Positions 1 to 7,658 of a DNA stretch of 64,000 nucleotides are shown piece by piece; the first letter of the stretch is position 1; every line of letters starts with the position of its first letter. The translations under genes and the position numbers were made by a program. The notes under the pieces were generated by a model. The model did not search any database. It saw nothing but the letters and a program-made list of their open reading frames with translations, and was not told the origin of the DNA. This stretch comes from Hyaloraphidium curvatum (lineage: Eukaryota > Monoblepharomycota > Hyaloraphidiomycetes > Hyaloraphidiales > Hyaloraphidiaceae), in the NCBI GenBank assembly GCA_025558095.1, contig JAIVFI010000004.1, positions 310,001-374,000 on the forward strand, given 5' to 3'.

Positions 1-795
1 GACGCCCTTCTGCGTGAGCTGGATGCGCGGGCCAGAGAACTGGATGCCGAAAGAGCAGAACGTGGAGCACTGGCTGAGAAGCTTCGCGATATGGAGGCGA
101 AGCTGCTCGTCGGCGGGGTGTCCATCCTCGATCGACATCAGGAGCAGCAACAGCAGCTCGCGCGGCACACTGCGGAACTCGAGGAGCGCAAAATGAGAGA
201 GCGGCAGATGCGCCGCGAGCTGGAAGAGAGGGCAGAGCAGACGATCCAGATCGAAGGGTCGTATGCCAGCCTCCAGGAAGAGGCGGCCGCAAAGACCAAG
301 AAGCTAAAGCAGCTCTGGGCGGTCCTGACGAGGCAGAAGCAGGAGATCCGGAACGTGCAGGAGCTGTTTTCAAGGGAGCGCGAGGACCTGCTCGAGGTCG
401 TGAGGAGCCTGGCACGAGAATTGAAGCTGAAGATGCTGGTCCTGGACGCATGCATGCCTGAGGAGGAGCTTTCGTTCCTGGAACAGAACGCCGTGTGGCG
501 GGAGGACCTCGGCGTTTGGACCTTCAAAGGCATCGACCTCGGAGATCAATCGTCTTCGAAGCGAGGCTCCAGCAAGACCGCGTCCGGCTCTGGTCGGACA
601 AACCGGCGAAACGCTTCCCCGGAATCCCAGTCGCCATCCAAAGCGGAGAAGGAAACCCCCGAACCTCCACAAGCTGAACAGCAGGATGGCGGCTACGAAA
701 AGTTGTTTGAGAACGTGTACCTCTCGGCGGCAAAACTGACGAAGGGAGAGGCGTCATCGGCACAGAACCCACGGCAGCTCACGGCAACAGCTTGA
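1..795 (+). CDS. Kinesin-2 heavy chain, C-terminal part (5' truncated by window)
   Basis: Frame 1 is open from the first base to a TGA at 793-795, giving 264 residues of the end of a protein whose motor domain lies left of the window. Residues 1-140 are a charged, heptad-rich coiled coil. It is followed by the block KLKMLVLDACMPEEE and a W-x-E-D-x-G-x-W stretch, which matches the conserved post-coil segment of KIF3-type kinesin-2 (IIDxFIPxEE...WNEDxGEW). A later FENVYLS echoes the kinesin-2 FEVDLSHVYL motif. The remainder is a basic, Ser/Pro-rich tail. Kinesin-2 drives anterograde intraflagellar transport, so a conserved tail suggests a flagellated or recently flagellated fungus. Convergent with the CULT gene, 82 bp between stops. 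Family assignment rests on the tail only; no motor sequence is visible. Confidence 0.72.
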   Translation, partial: DALLRELDARARELDAERAERGALAEKLRDMEAKLLVGGVSILDRHQEQQQQLARHTAELEERKMRERQMRRELEERAEQTIQIEGSYASLQEEAAAKTKKLKQLWAVLTRQKQEIRNVQELFSREREDLLEVVRSLARELKLKMLVLDACMPEEELSFLEQNAVWREDLGVWTFKGIDLGDQSSSKRGSSKTASGSGRTNRRNASPESQSPSKAEKETPEPPQAEQQDGGYEKLFENVYLSAAKLTKGEASSAQNPRQLTATA

Positions 796-877
796 TTCCA
801 GATGTCAAGCAGATGCTTACAAAAGATGCCAAATGCCAGTTGGTCAAGATATCCGTCGATCAGAAAGCTCGGTACCG

Positions 878-1975
878 TCATTGTTCACCATCAGTGTCCG
901 TGTCCTCCACGACGTCTGCGTCTCCGTCGGCGTCCTCCCCGCTTTCTTCCTCGTCTTCCTCCGAGCTCCACTCCACAGCGTCCCCGTTCACGTTGCCGTT
1001 TTCCTGTTGCTGGATCGCCACTTGCGGAATCCCTCCGCCCTGGGCACCTTGCACCCGGCCGGCCATGGCCGAAATCATCCTCGACACCTCGTCGATCGTG
1101 GTTCGCAGCTGCGGCCGGAGCCTCATCTCCTGGAGAGGCGCGTAGAAGATGGATGCGAGGGCGACGGGAAGCCTGTTCAGCGTCGTCATGGCGCCGCGGA
1201 GGCTGGACAAGTACCGGTTGTTGAACACCGGGTTGAGCGCAAAGTCGTTGCGCTCGCGGACGAAGCAGGCGACTTCTGCCTCGCCCAAGTCGCTGGGCAC
1301 GACTCGCGTGAGAATGAGTCCGACAAAGAGAACGGGGGCCTCGCTGTTTGCAATGTAGGTCGGCGAGGTCGGAGAGGGAGCGGAGCCGTTGCTTTCGGTC
1401 GGCGAAGCTGACGTCGGAGAGGGCAGGGCTTCCGAGCCTTGCGGTGTGCCCTGCGCTGAACCACTGGCGCTTTCTTCGGTCCACGCGGAGTAACCCCATC
1501 CCATGTGGTCCCCACACACGGCGCAGTAAGCCTGCCTCCATGCCGTTCCGGGAAACCAGCAGTGATCCGGCGTCGGCCGAGTCCAGTGGTCGGGCCCGCC
1601 CCGCGGCCGCTCGAACTTTATCGCCGGGGTGGGCCTGATGCGAACGACGTCGAAGCGGTGGGAAGTCGGGTTCGTCGCGCTGTAGGCCCACACGACAAGA
1701 GGCTCCAGAGTTCCGTCAGGATATCCGTGGTCCCCGCGCTCCGGGGCCGCTCCGCCCGTCTCCGACTCTTCCTCGATCACGTGGCCTTCATCGAGAGAAA
1801 AGAGGTACTGAAAGACGGCCGGCCGCCAGCACTCGATGCGTTCGAGGAGCAGGTCTTCCGGGCCGGCTATTGGAAACCTGCACGTCGAGCAGACGAGGTA
1901 GCGACGCTTGGACGAGTCTTCCGCGGCGAGCTCCGTCTCGTACGCCTGCTCGACGGCCTCCGGCTCCGGTTCCAT
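878..1975 (-). CDS. CULT-domain (cereblon-like) protein
   Basis: Single-exon model, ATG at 1975 (minus), 365 aa. Near the N-terminus a C-x2-C pair (Cys29, Cys32 in YLVCSTCRFPIAG) is followed about 120 residues later by FPGTAWRQAYCAVCGDHMGW, with Cys151 and Cys154. This is the zinc-binding, aromatic-cage layout of the CULT domain of cereblon (CxxC ... F-x-G-x-x-W-x-x-x-x-C-x-x-C-x-x-H-x-G-W). A Pro/Ser/Thr linker and a helical C-terminal region ending in an acidic tail follow. There is no Lon-type N-terminal domain as in animal cereblon, so it is a free-standing CULT protein. Whether it joins a CRL4 ligase cannot be told. The start was taken as the first ATG before the domain that does not run into the divergent aminotransferase gene (121 bp apart). 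Confidence 0.7.
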   Translation of the reverse strand: MEPEPEAVEQAYETELAAEDSSKRRYLVCSTCRFPIAGPEDLLLERIECWRPAVFQYLFSLDEGHVIEEESETGGAAPERGDHGYPDGTLEPLVVWAYSATNPTSHRFDVVRIRPTPAIKFERPRGGPDHWTRPTPDHCWFPGTAWRQAYCAVCGDHMGWGYSAWTEESASGSAQGTPQGSEALPSPTSASPTESNGSAPSPTSPTYIANSEAPVLFVGLILTRVVPSDLGEAEVACFVRERNDFALNPVFNNRYLSSLRGAMTTLNRLPVALASIFYAPLQEMRLRPQLRTTIDEVSRMISAMAGRVQGAQGGGIPQVAIQQQENGNVNGDAVEWSSEEDEEESGEDADGDADVVEDTDTDGEQ

Positions 1976-2095
1976 CGCGTTCAAGGGGGCCAAGTCACGG
2001 TGTTGCGTGCGGCAACGCGCGTGATCAGACCCCACCAATCTGTCCCCCACGGCCGCTTCGCCGTCCTCATCAACGAGAAGTCGCAAATTCCTCCG

Positions 2096-3361
2096 ATGGC
2101 ACCTGCCATCGCGTCGGACCCCATCCTCGCCGCCGAAGGCGGCCCCAAAGCCGTCACGCGCTCCTTCCCGTGGCCCATTTTCGACCAGACCGAGGTCGAC
2201 GCGGTCGCGGACGTTGTCCGTGCGGGCAAATGGGGCAATCCCGACTGCGGCGACGCCGTCGAGGCCTTCGAAACGGAGTTCGCGGCCTTCTGCGGGGCGA
2301 AGTTCGCCGTGAGCTGCGTCAACGGAAGCGTCTCGCTGAGGATCGCGCTCATGGCGTGCGGGGTCAAAGCGGGGGACGAGGTCATCGTGCCTCCGTACAC
2401 CTTCATCGCGAGTGCATCGGTCATCGTGGAAGCCAATTGCGTTCCGGTCTTCGCCGACATCGATCCGGAAACGTACAACATCGACCCCGACGCCCTCGAA
2501 AGGGCAATCACCGAGCGAACCAAAGCCGTGATCGTCGTGCACTTTGCCGGGCAGGCTTGCGACATGGACCGGATAATGGAGATTGCACGGCGCCGAAACC
2601 TACGGGTGATCGAGGACGCCGCGCACGCGCACGGGGCCGAATGGCGGGGCCGGAAGCTGGGCACGATCGGCGACGCGGGGAGCTTCTCCTTCCAGAGCTC
2701 CAAGAACCTGACCAGCGGCGAGGGCGGGATCGCCATCACGGACGACCCCGAGGTCGCGCGGATGATGCGCTCCCTCCGCAACGTCGGCCGGCTGGACGGC
2801 TTCCAGTGGTACGACCACTTCAACCTGGGATGCAACTACAGGCTCAGCCCGCTGCAGGCGGTGCTCCTGTCGTGCCAGCTGAAGCGCCTGGACGAGCAGA
2901 CCCGGCGGCGGCACGACAACGGGACCTTTTTGAACTCGCTGCTCTCGCGAATCGAAGGCATCCGGCCCATGCGCCGCGGCCTGGGCGAGACCGTTCACTG
3001 TTACCATCTCTTCATGTTCCGCTACGATCCCGAAGCGTTCGGCGGCATGCCCAAGGCGCGGTTCGTGGAGCTTCTCGCTGCCGAGGGCGTGCCCTGCTCG
3101 GGCGGCTATCCGCACCCGCTGTACAAGCAGCCCGTGTTCCAGAACCGGAGCTTCCTGTGCTACGTTGTGCCCGAGACGGTGGACTACAAAGAGGTTTGCT
3201 GCCCGGTGGCGGAGAGGGCGTGCAACATTGAAGCGGTGTGGATCTTCCAGCAGGCGATGCTGGGCACCCGCGAGGACATGGAATCTTTTGCGGAAGCTGT
3301 TCGCAAGGTGCAGGAATGGGCGAGGTCGGCGAAAAATGTCGGTGCCGGCGCCAGCCCGTGA
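2096..3361 (+). CDS. DegT/DnrJ/EryC1/StrS-family aminotransferase
   Basis: Intronless, 421 aa from ATG 2096. It is a PLP-dependent fold-type I sugar aminotransferase. The family pattern is clear: start-domain FPWPIFDQTEVDAV, substrate loop PPYTFIASASV, PLP-binding VIEDAAHAHGA, and the Schiff-base lysine Lys203 in SFSFQSSKN followed by GEGG. The C-terminal half carries the NYRLSPLQAVLL and YP-HPLYKQPVF segments. Family members transaminate keto-sugars or cyclitols; the N-terminal style resembles the scyllo-inosose/AHBA branch, but the substrate is not determinable. The family is mainly bacterial, and this gene lacks introns while nearly all neighbours have them, so transfer from bacteria is plausible. 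Its composition matches the host. Divergent with the CULT gene; converges on YAE1 with 63 bp between stops. Confidence 0.9.
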   Translation: MAPAIASDPILAAEGGPKAVTRSFPWPIFDQTEVDAVADVVRAGKWGNPDCGDAVEAFETEFAAFCGAKFAVSCVNGSVSLRIALMACGVKAGDEVIVPPYTFIASASVIVEANCVPVFADIDPETYNIDPDALERAITERTKAVIVVHFAGQACDMDRIMEIARRRNLRVIEDAAHAHGAEWRGRKLGTIGDAGSFSFQSSKNLTSGEGGIAITDDPEVARMMRSLRNVGRLDGFQWYDHFNLGCNYRLSPLQAVLLSCQLKRLDEQTRRRHDNGTFLNSLLSRIEGIRPMRRGLGETVHCYHLFMFRYDPEAFGGMPKARFVELLAAEGVPCSGGYPHPLYKQPVFQNRSFLCYVVPETVDYKEVCCPVAERACNIEAVWIFQQAMLGTREDMESFAEAVRKVQEWARSAKNVGAGASP

Positions 3362-3424
3362 TCGGAACGACGTGTAGCCGCAAAGGGTATTGAAGAAAGC
3401 TATTTACAACGATTCTTCGGGGTA

Positions 3425-4198
3425 TCAAGTTCCTGATCCGCTAGGCCGGTCTTGCGGCGGCCGCGCTGCGGAAATGTCCTTCTCGATCGCTTCCAGCCTC
3501 GTCCTGAAATCAGCGACCACCTTGGCGGCATGGGAGTCCTCTGTAGTCGGCGGACGGACCTCCAGCGGCCCGTCGGCTTCGCCCACGTCTGGCACGAGGT
3601 GCCGGAAGTGCGCCTCGGGGAACAGCTCCTCGTAGCGCAGGTGGGCGAGGTCCGAGTGTAGCTCGGCGAGCTTCGCGGCTGCGGACGCCAGCACAGGGCT
3701 CACTTCGACGGTCTCGGGCACGTCGGCGGTGCGGAGAAAGTGGAGCAGGGCGCTGCGGAACGTCACACAACGAGGACGGCGCAGTCTCGCGAGGGTGCCC
3801 ACCTTGCCCGGCCCCGAATGATCCCGAGCTGCATGCCGAGCTCCGCGCCGTCTGCGAAGCCGTCGTCGAAGCCGTCCTGAAGCTTCTGCTCCTTGGCTTC
3901 CTCTATGCCCTCCCGGTACCCGTCCTGCCGCGATCGGAGCATTCCCATGAGCTCCTGGACGATCGATCTTCCCACGAGGAAACCGTACCACGCCATGCAA
4001 TCGCTGCAGCTTGTTCCACTCGAGCTCGGCCATGCGGCGATCGTAGTCCGTGCCCCTACCGCCCCGTCGCGGTTCCGCGGTCCCCGGCGCCTCCCCGCCG
4101 ACCGATGCCGCGCTCGACGGCCCTCCAGCGGTTCCCGCCGGGGGTGCCGGGGCCGGGTGCTCGTCCTCCGAGGAATCGGCCCACACATCGCGGTCCAT
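3425..4198 (-). CDS. YAE1: Yae1, Fe-S assembly adaptor for Rli1/ABCE1
   Basis: Three exons on the minus strand: 4198-3989, 3924-3803, 3752-3425 (219 aa). Introns are 64 and 50 nt (donors GTACGG, GTGGGC). The spliced protein begins MDRDVWADSSEDE, like yeast Yae1 (DVWxSDSD). Exon 2 carries the deca-GX3 helix: Gly72, Gly76, then Gly88, 92, 96, 100, 104 and 108 every fourth residue, within KLQDGFDDGFADG. In yeast, Yae1 with Lto1 links the cytosolic iron-sulfur targeting complex to the ABC protein Rli1. The GX3 motif is only read correctly with the introns removed; unspliced frames break before and after it. The C-terminal half (exon 3) is not conserved enough to describe. Divergent from eS27, with 171 bp between start codons. 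Confidence 0.85.
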   Translation of the reverse strand: MDRDVWADSSEDEHPAPAPPAGTAGGPSSAASVGGEAPGTAEPRRGGRGTDYDRRMAELEWNKLQRLHGVVRFPRGKIDRPGAHGNAPIAAGRVPGGHRGSQGAEASGRLRRRLRRRRGARHAARDHSGPGKVGTLARLRRPRCVTFRSALLHFLRTADVPETVEVSPVLASAAAKLAELHSDLAHLRYEELFPEAHFRHLVPDVGEADGPLEVRPPTTEDSHAAKVVADFRTRLEAIEKDISAARPPQDRPSGSGT

Positions 4199-4369
4199 GG
4201 TCGAACGCGGGCGAAGAGTTTGGAAGCTGCTGTGTGGTTGTGGCTGGGGTGAGAAACCTAGCCATAAAGTGCGCGTTCCGATCGATCACCTTGCGAACTG
4301 TTCTCACGCGACCCCGCTCCACGGACGGCCTTTTGAAAGCGAGTCGGACGCCCACACTCACTCGCCGCG

Positions 4370-5672
4370 ATGCCTGTGAGTATGCGACGACGGCGAGGCG
4401 GCGGCGGCATCGGCGGCGGCGGCGGGTGGCGAGGTGCCTGCCGGGAGGCATCGCATCTCCACCGCTCCTGCGGGCGGATGGCGGCGGCGGCGATGGCGGG
4501 GGAAGGCGGCCCACTTCGGCACTCTGCGCGGCGTCGACGGGGCGCGGCGGGCTGCGGCGGGCTGCGGCGGGCTGGGCGGCACCGGGCTCCCACGTCGACT
4601 CGGCCATCGGCGATGGACCGGCGCGCCGCTCCCCCATCGGCCAGTCGCGGCCCGCCGTGCCTTTGGATGCCGACGAGGCAGCACGCACCGCCGGGAGGCC
4701 CCCCGGTGGAGGGGCACTGCGCAACGGGCAACCGCGCCGCGCTGCGCCGGTCTGCGCAGATCCCCGCCCCGCCTTCCCCGGATGCCGCGCCGCCGCATCG
4801 GCCGCATTTTCCTGCTTTTCTCGGATCGCAGTCGCTGACCGGCGCCTGCCCGTGCTCTCTTTCCACCCCAGCTTGCCGTCGACCTTCTCAACCCCTCCGT
4901 GGAGTCGGAGAAGCGGAAGCACAAGCTCAAGCGGCTTGTGCAGAGCCCCAACTCCTACTTCATGGACGTGAAATGCCCTGGTATGTTGTTTTGCCGCGGC
5001 GGACGCGTCCCGCCTTTTCCAACCTCGGCGCGCTGACCTCGACGCCCCTCTCAACAAAGGCTGCTTCGGAGTCACCACCGTTTTCTCGCACGCCCAGACC
5101 GTCGTTGTCTGCAGCGGGTGCAGCACCGTTCTTTGCCAACCGACCGGCGGCAAGGCACGGCTGATGGAGGGTGAGTTTCGGCATCACTTTGGGACGGGGT
5201 GGGCACGGCCTCCTGGCCTCAACGATGTGTGCGCCGGACGGGGCCCCCTGGGTTCCTGACCGGCGTCATCGGCACGATATGGGAAGCACGCGGGGACCTC
5301 CGGATCCCTTCCGTAGTGTACGGTTCCCGCCGACGCATCGAAAAGCGACCTTGGCCGCGGCTGGCGGGCACCCCGACGGGCTCCCGCGAAGCCGCCTCGA
5401 GCGGAAACCTGCCGTGGCAGTTCTTTTTCGCTCGGCGGTGGGACCCGGACGGGCGCTCGGCCGCCCGGCTGGCTACTGTATATTCTATGTCGTTCCGGAG
5501 GGTTTATCCCTGCGTCACTACGTGGCGATGATGGTTGGGAAAAACCATACAGCAGACATTTATTCTCGGAGGATTTTCTGGATGGGATCGGGAGGGCGTG
5601 TCGTCAGTTGCTAACTCTTTCCTTCTTTTCCTTCTGCCTCTAGGATGCCAATTTCGGAAGAAGGTCAACTGA
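4370..5672 (+). CDS. RPS27: 40S ribosomal protein eS27
   Basis: Four exons: 4370-4375, 4872-4980, 5060-5170, 5644-5672, giving 84 aa, the usual eS27 length. The first coding exon is only ATGCCT. After a 496-nt intron the protein continues [20 protein letters not shown], then [16 protein letters not shown]. Exon 3 completes the zinc finger: the first CxxC is CPGC (split by the intron) and the second is CSGC in [17 protein letters not shown]. Exon 4 supplies the short basic end CQFRKKVN. eS27 is a zinc-ribbon protein of the small subunit. The two long introns (496 and 473 nt) are about eight times longer than others in the window, as is common in ribosomal protein genes. The last intron has a good branch site (GCTAAC) 25 nt before its CTCTAG acceptor. 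Confidence 0.97.
4376..4871 (+). other. Long, GC-repeat-rich first intron of eS27
   Basis: 496-nt intron starting GTGAGT and ending CCCCAG. It contains GCGGC/GGCGGG-type simple repeats (about 4384-4430 and 4540-4580). Open frames on both strands here are a by-product of GC content. I saw no convincing snoRNA boxes. Confidence 0.75.
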
Positions 5673-5815
5673 TTCTTCTTTGACGATACCGGATTAGACC
5701 TCCTACTCCCGTGTACATTTGACCGCATGTAATGCTGAAACATGCACTCAAACTCTGACTGTTGCCGTGCAGTCCGCCCGACCGTGCCTCAGAGATCGTC
5801 CGCCCTCAAACCTGA

Positions 5816-7287
5816 CTATGCTCGGCCGAAGAACCCCTTCATGAAATCCCGCTGCTCCTCCTTGCCCGTCTTCAACGACCCAGATTTCTTTGCCGGCGGC
5901 TGCGCGGCAGCGAATGCCGCCCCATGCGGCCTCTTTGCCGTTTGCGCAGGTTTGGCCGGCTTTGCGTTGTTCATCGTGTTCACCGGCCCGAGCGGATTCC
6001 GGGGCACGTTGGATTTCGGCGCCAGGTTGCTCTTCGGCTGCGATCGGAAAGATGGTTAGTGGCGGGCCCGGTGAGGCGTCAAGGGGACCCACGTGGTGAT
6101 CACCCGCGGCAACGCGCTGCTTGGTGCTCCGGAAAGCCGCTGCGCCGGGCATGAACACGGGATCGTCGTCCGACTCTAGCGGCAGCTCCGAAGAGTCCTT
6201 GATTTCGATCACGTCCGGCTCCTCGTCGAAGATGTGCAGGTCGTCGCCGATCGCAGGAGGCTGGGCGACCGCCGCCGGGCTCGGGCGGTTCGCCGCCGCA
6301 GGCGCCGGCTTCGAAGGCAGTGGCGGCCGCAGGTCCGGTGCGTGCTCTTTGCCAAAGAGCCGGTCCTCCAGGCTGACTTTCGGGCCGTCGTGGTTTCTCT
6401 CTGCGGCCTTTTTGGCCTCGGCAAGCTGCTGCTCCAGCTCCTGGTTCTTTTTCTTCAGCTGCTTGTTCTGGAACGGAAAGAAGAGGAGTCAGCCTAGCGA
6501 CCATCAACACAGAGACCCGTGCAACCTCTCTATCGAGCTTGAAGTGGTTCTTCTCGTAGTACGACTTGGCGTTCTCCGCCTCCTTTATCACGTGATCGTA
6601 ATGAGCCTTGGAACGCTCGAGTTCCTCTTCCTTCAGCTTCGCTTCCCTATCCGAAACAAGAATGAGCAAATGCGACATTCAGTAGACTCCGTTCCCCACC
6701 TGGCCACCGCAGCCTCAAACTCGGTCCTCCCGTCCTCGAGCCTCTTCCGCCTCTGCTTCTCGTAGGTGTGATTCTCCCTGGCCGTCAACAGCTCACCCTT
6801 GAGGTGCTTCTCGCTCATCCGGAGGGAGATGATTTCCTCGTTCGCCTTGTCGAGCCGCTTGGTGACCCGCTTGGCCTCGCTTTCGGCCTCCTCGAGCGAG
6901 CTCGCCAGCTTCCGGTTCTTGGCCTGCTCCTCCTCCAGCTCCTCTTGCTGCGCAAAATTCCGGTCGGTGAGCGACGCCAAATGGAGCGCGCACGGTGTTT
7001 GCGCCCACCAGATGCGCCTGGACCGTGTGCGGCTCGAACGTCGGCCTCCGAATGCCCGTCAGGTCCAGGTAGAGGCGAATCGGCTTCCCGGTCTTGTTCG
7101 CCTTCGCCAGCGTCACCGGCCGCTGGCGGCAAACGGGACATTCGTTCTTGGTCCGCAGGTGGTGTCCCAGGCACGCCTCGCAGAAGACGTGCCCGCACAA
7201 CAGGGTCGAGAGGATCTCGCATTTTGTGATTTCCTCCATGCAGATGGGGCAGGTCCGCCCTTCGGCGGTCGTCCCGGCGTGCGCCAT
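5816..7287 (-). CDS. TRAIP-like RING-finger E3 ubiquitin ligase
   Basis: Five exons: 7287-7009, 6947-6700, 6646-6526, 6467-6093, 6037-5816 (414 aa). The N-terminus is a C3HC4 RING (CPIC ... CGHVFCEAC ... CPVCR) and then RLYLDL, the short strand that follows the RING in TRAIP/NOPO proteins. Residues 94-240 form a long Glu/Lys/Gln-rich coiled coil. A Pro-rich linker and an acidic patch (EEPDVIEIKDSSELPLESDD) come next. The protein ends in basic residues and RDFMKGFFGRA, a degenerate PIP-box (M at the aliphatic position, FF at the aromatic pair). Animal TRAIP also ends in a PIP-box and acts on replisomes. RING, coil and C-terminal PIP order supports the name; the coil itself is not diagnostic. 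Introns are 53-61 nt with TNCTGAY or CTAAC branch sites. Confidence 0.68.
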
Positions 7288-7658
7288 GGCAGCGCGTTGT
7301 CCGTGAAGGTCTTCGAGGGGCCTGCTCTGAGCGCAGTGCCTTCACGCGAGTCGCGGCCCAGGGCAACTTCCGCGCCGGGCCGCGTCGCCGCGCCGCCTAA
7401 GAATTCGCAGGGGTCTCTGCACGCCTGCCAGGCGCCAGGCGCCAACCGCCCGTCATGGGGCCGCGCGGCGGGCGTGATTCGGAGGTGAGGTCCACTTCGG
7501 CGCGCAAAACGAAGCGCGGACCATCAAAGGAGGCGCCCTCTAACATTCGTTCTGAGCTTGATTTGCCCCGATCATCGCTACAATAAATCAGAGTATGGTA
7601 TCGAAGTGCCCATGCAGTTTCCCTCGAGCAACCGTTGCGCGGAATGCCGTGCGCCAAA
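7288..7658. other. Intergenic, SPT7 3' side to RING-gene 5' side
   Basis: 371 bp between two minus-strand genes. It holds the SPT7 3' untranslated part and the presumed promoter of the TRAIP-like gene. No conserved element was recognised. Confidence 0.5.

Noticed and set aside
1505-2095. N-terminal extension of the DegT aminotransferase
   Set aside because: The frame is open but overlaps the CULT gene antisense and shows no aminotransferase sequence before ATG 2096.
5171-5643. Possible box C/D snoRNA in the last eS27 intron (GATGATGG near 5526)
   Set aside because: No matching D box (CTGA) with a closing stem at a suitable distance was found.
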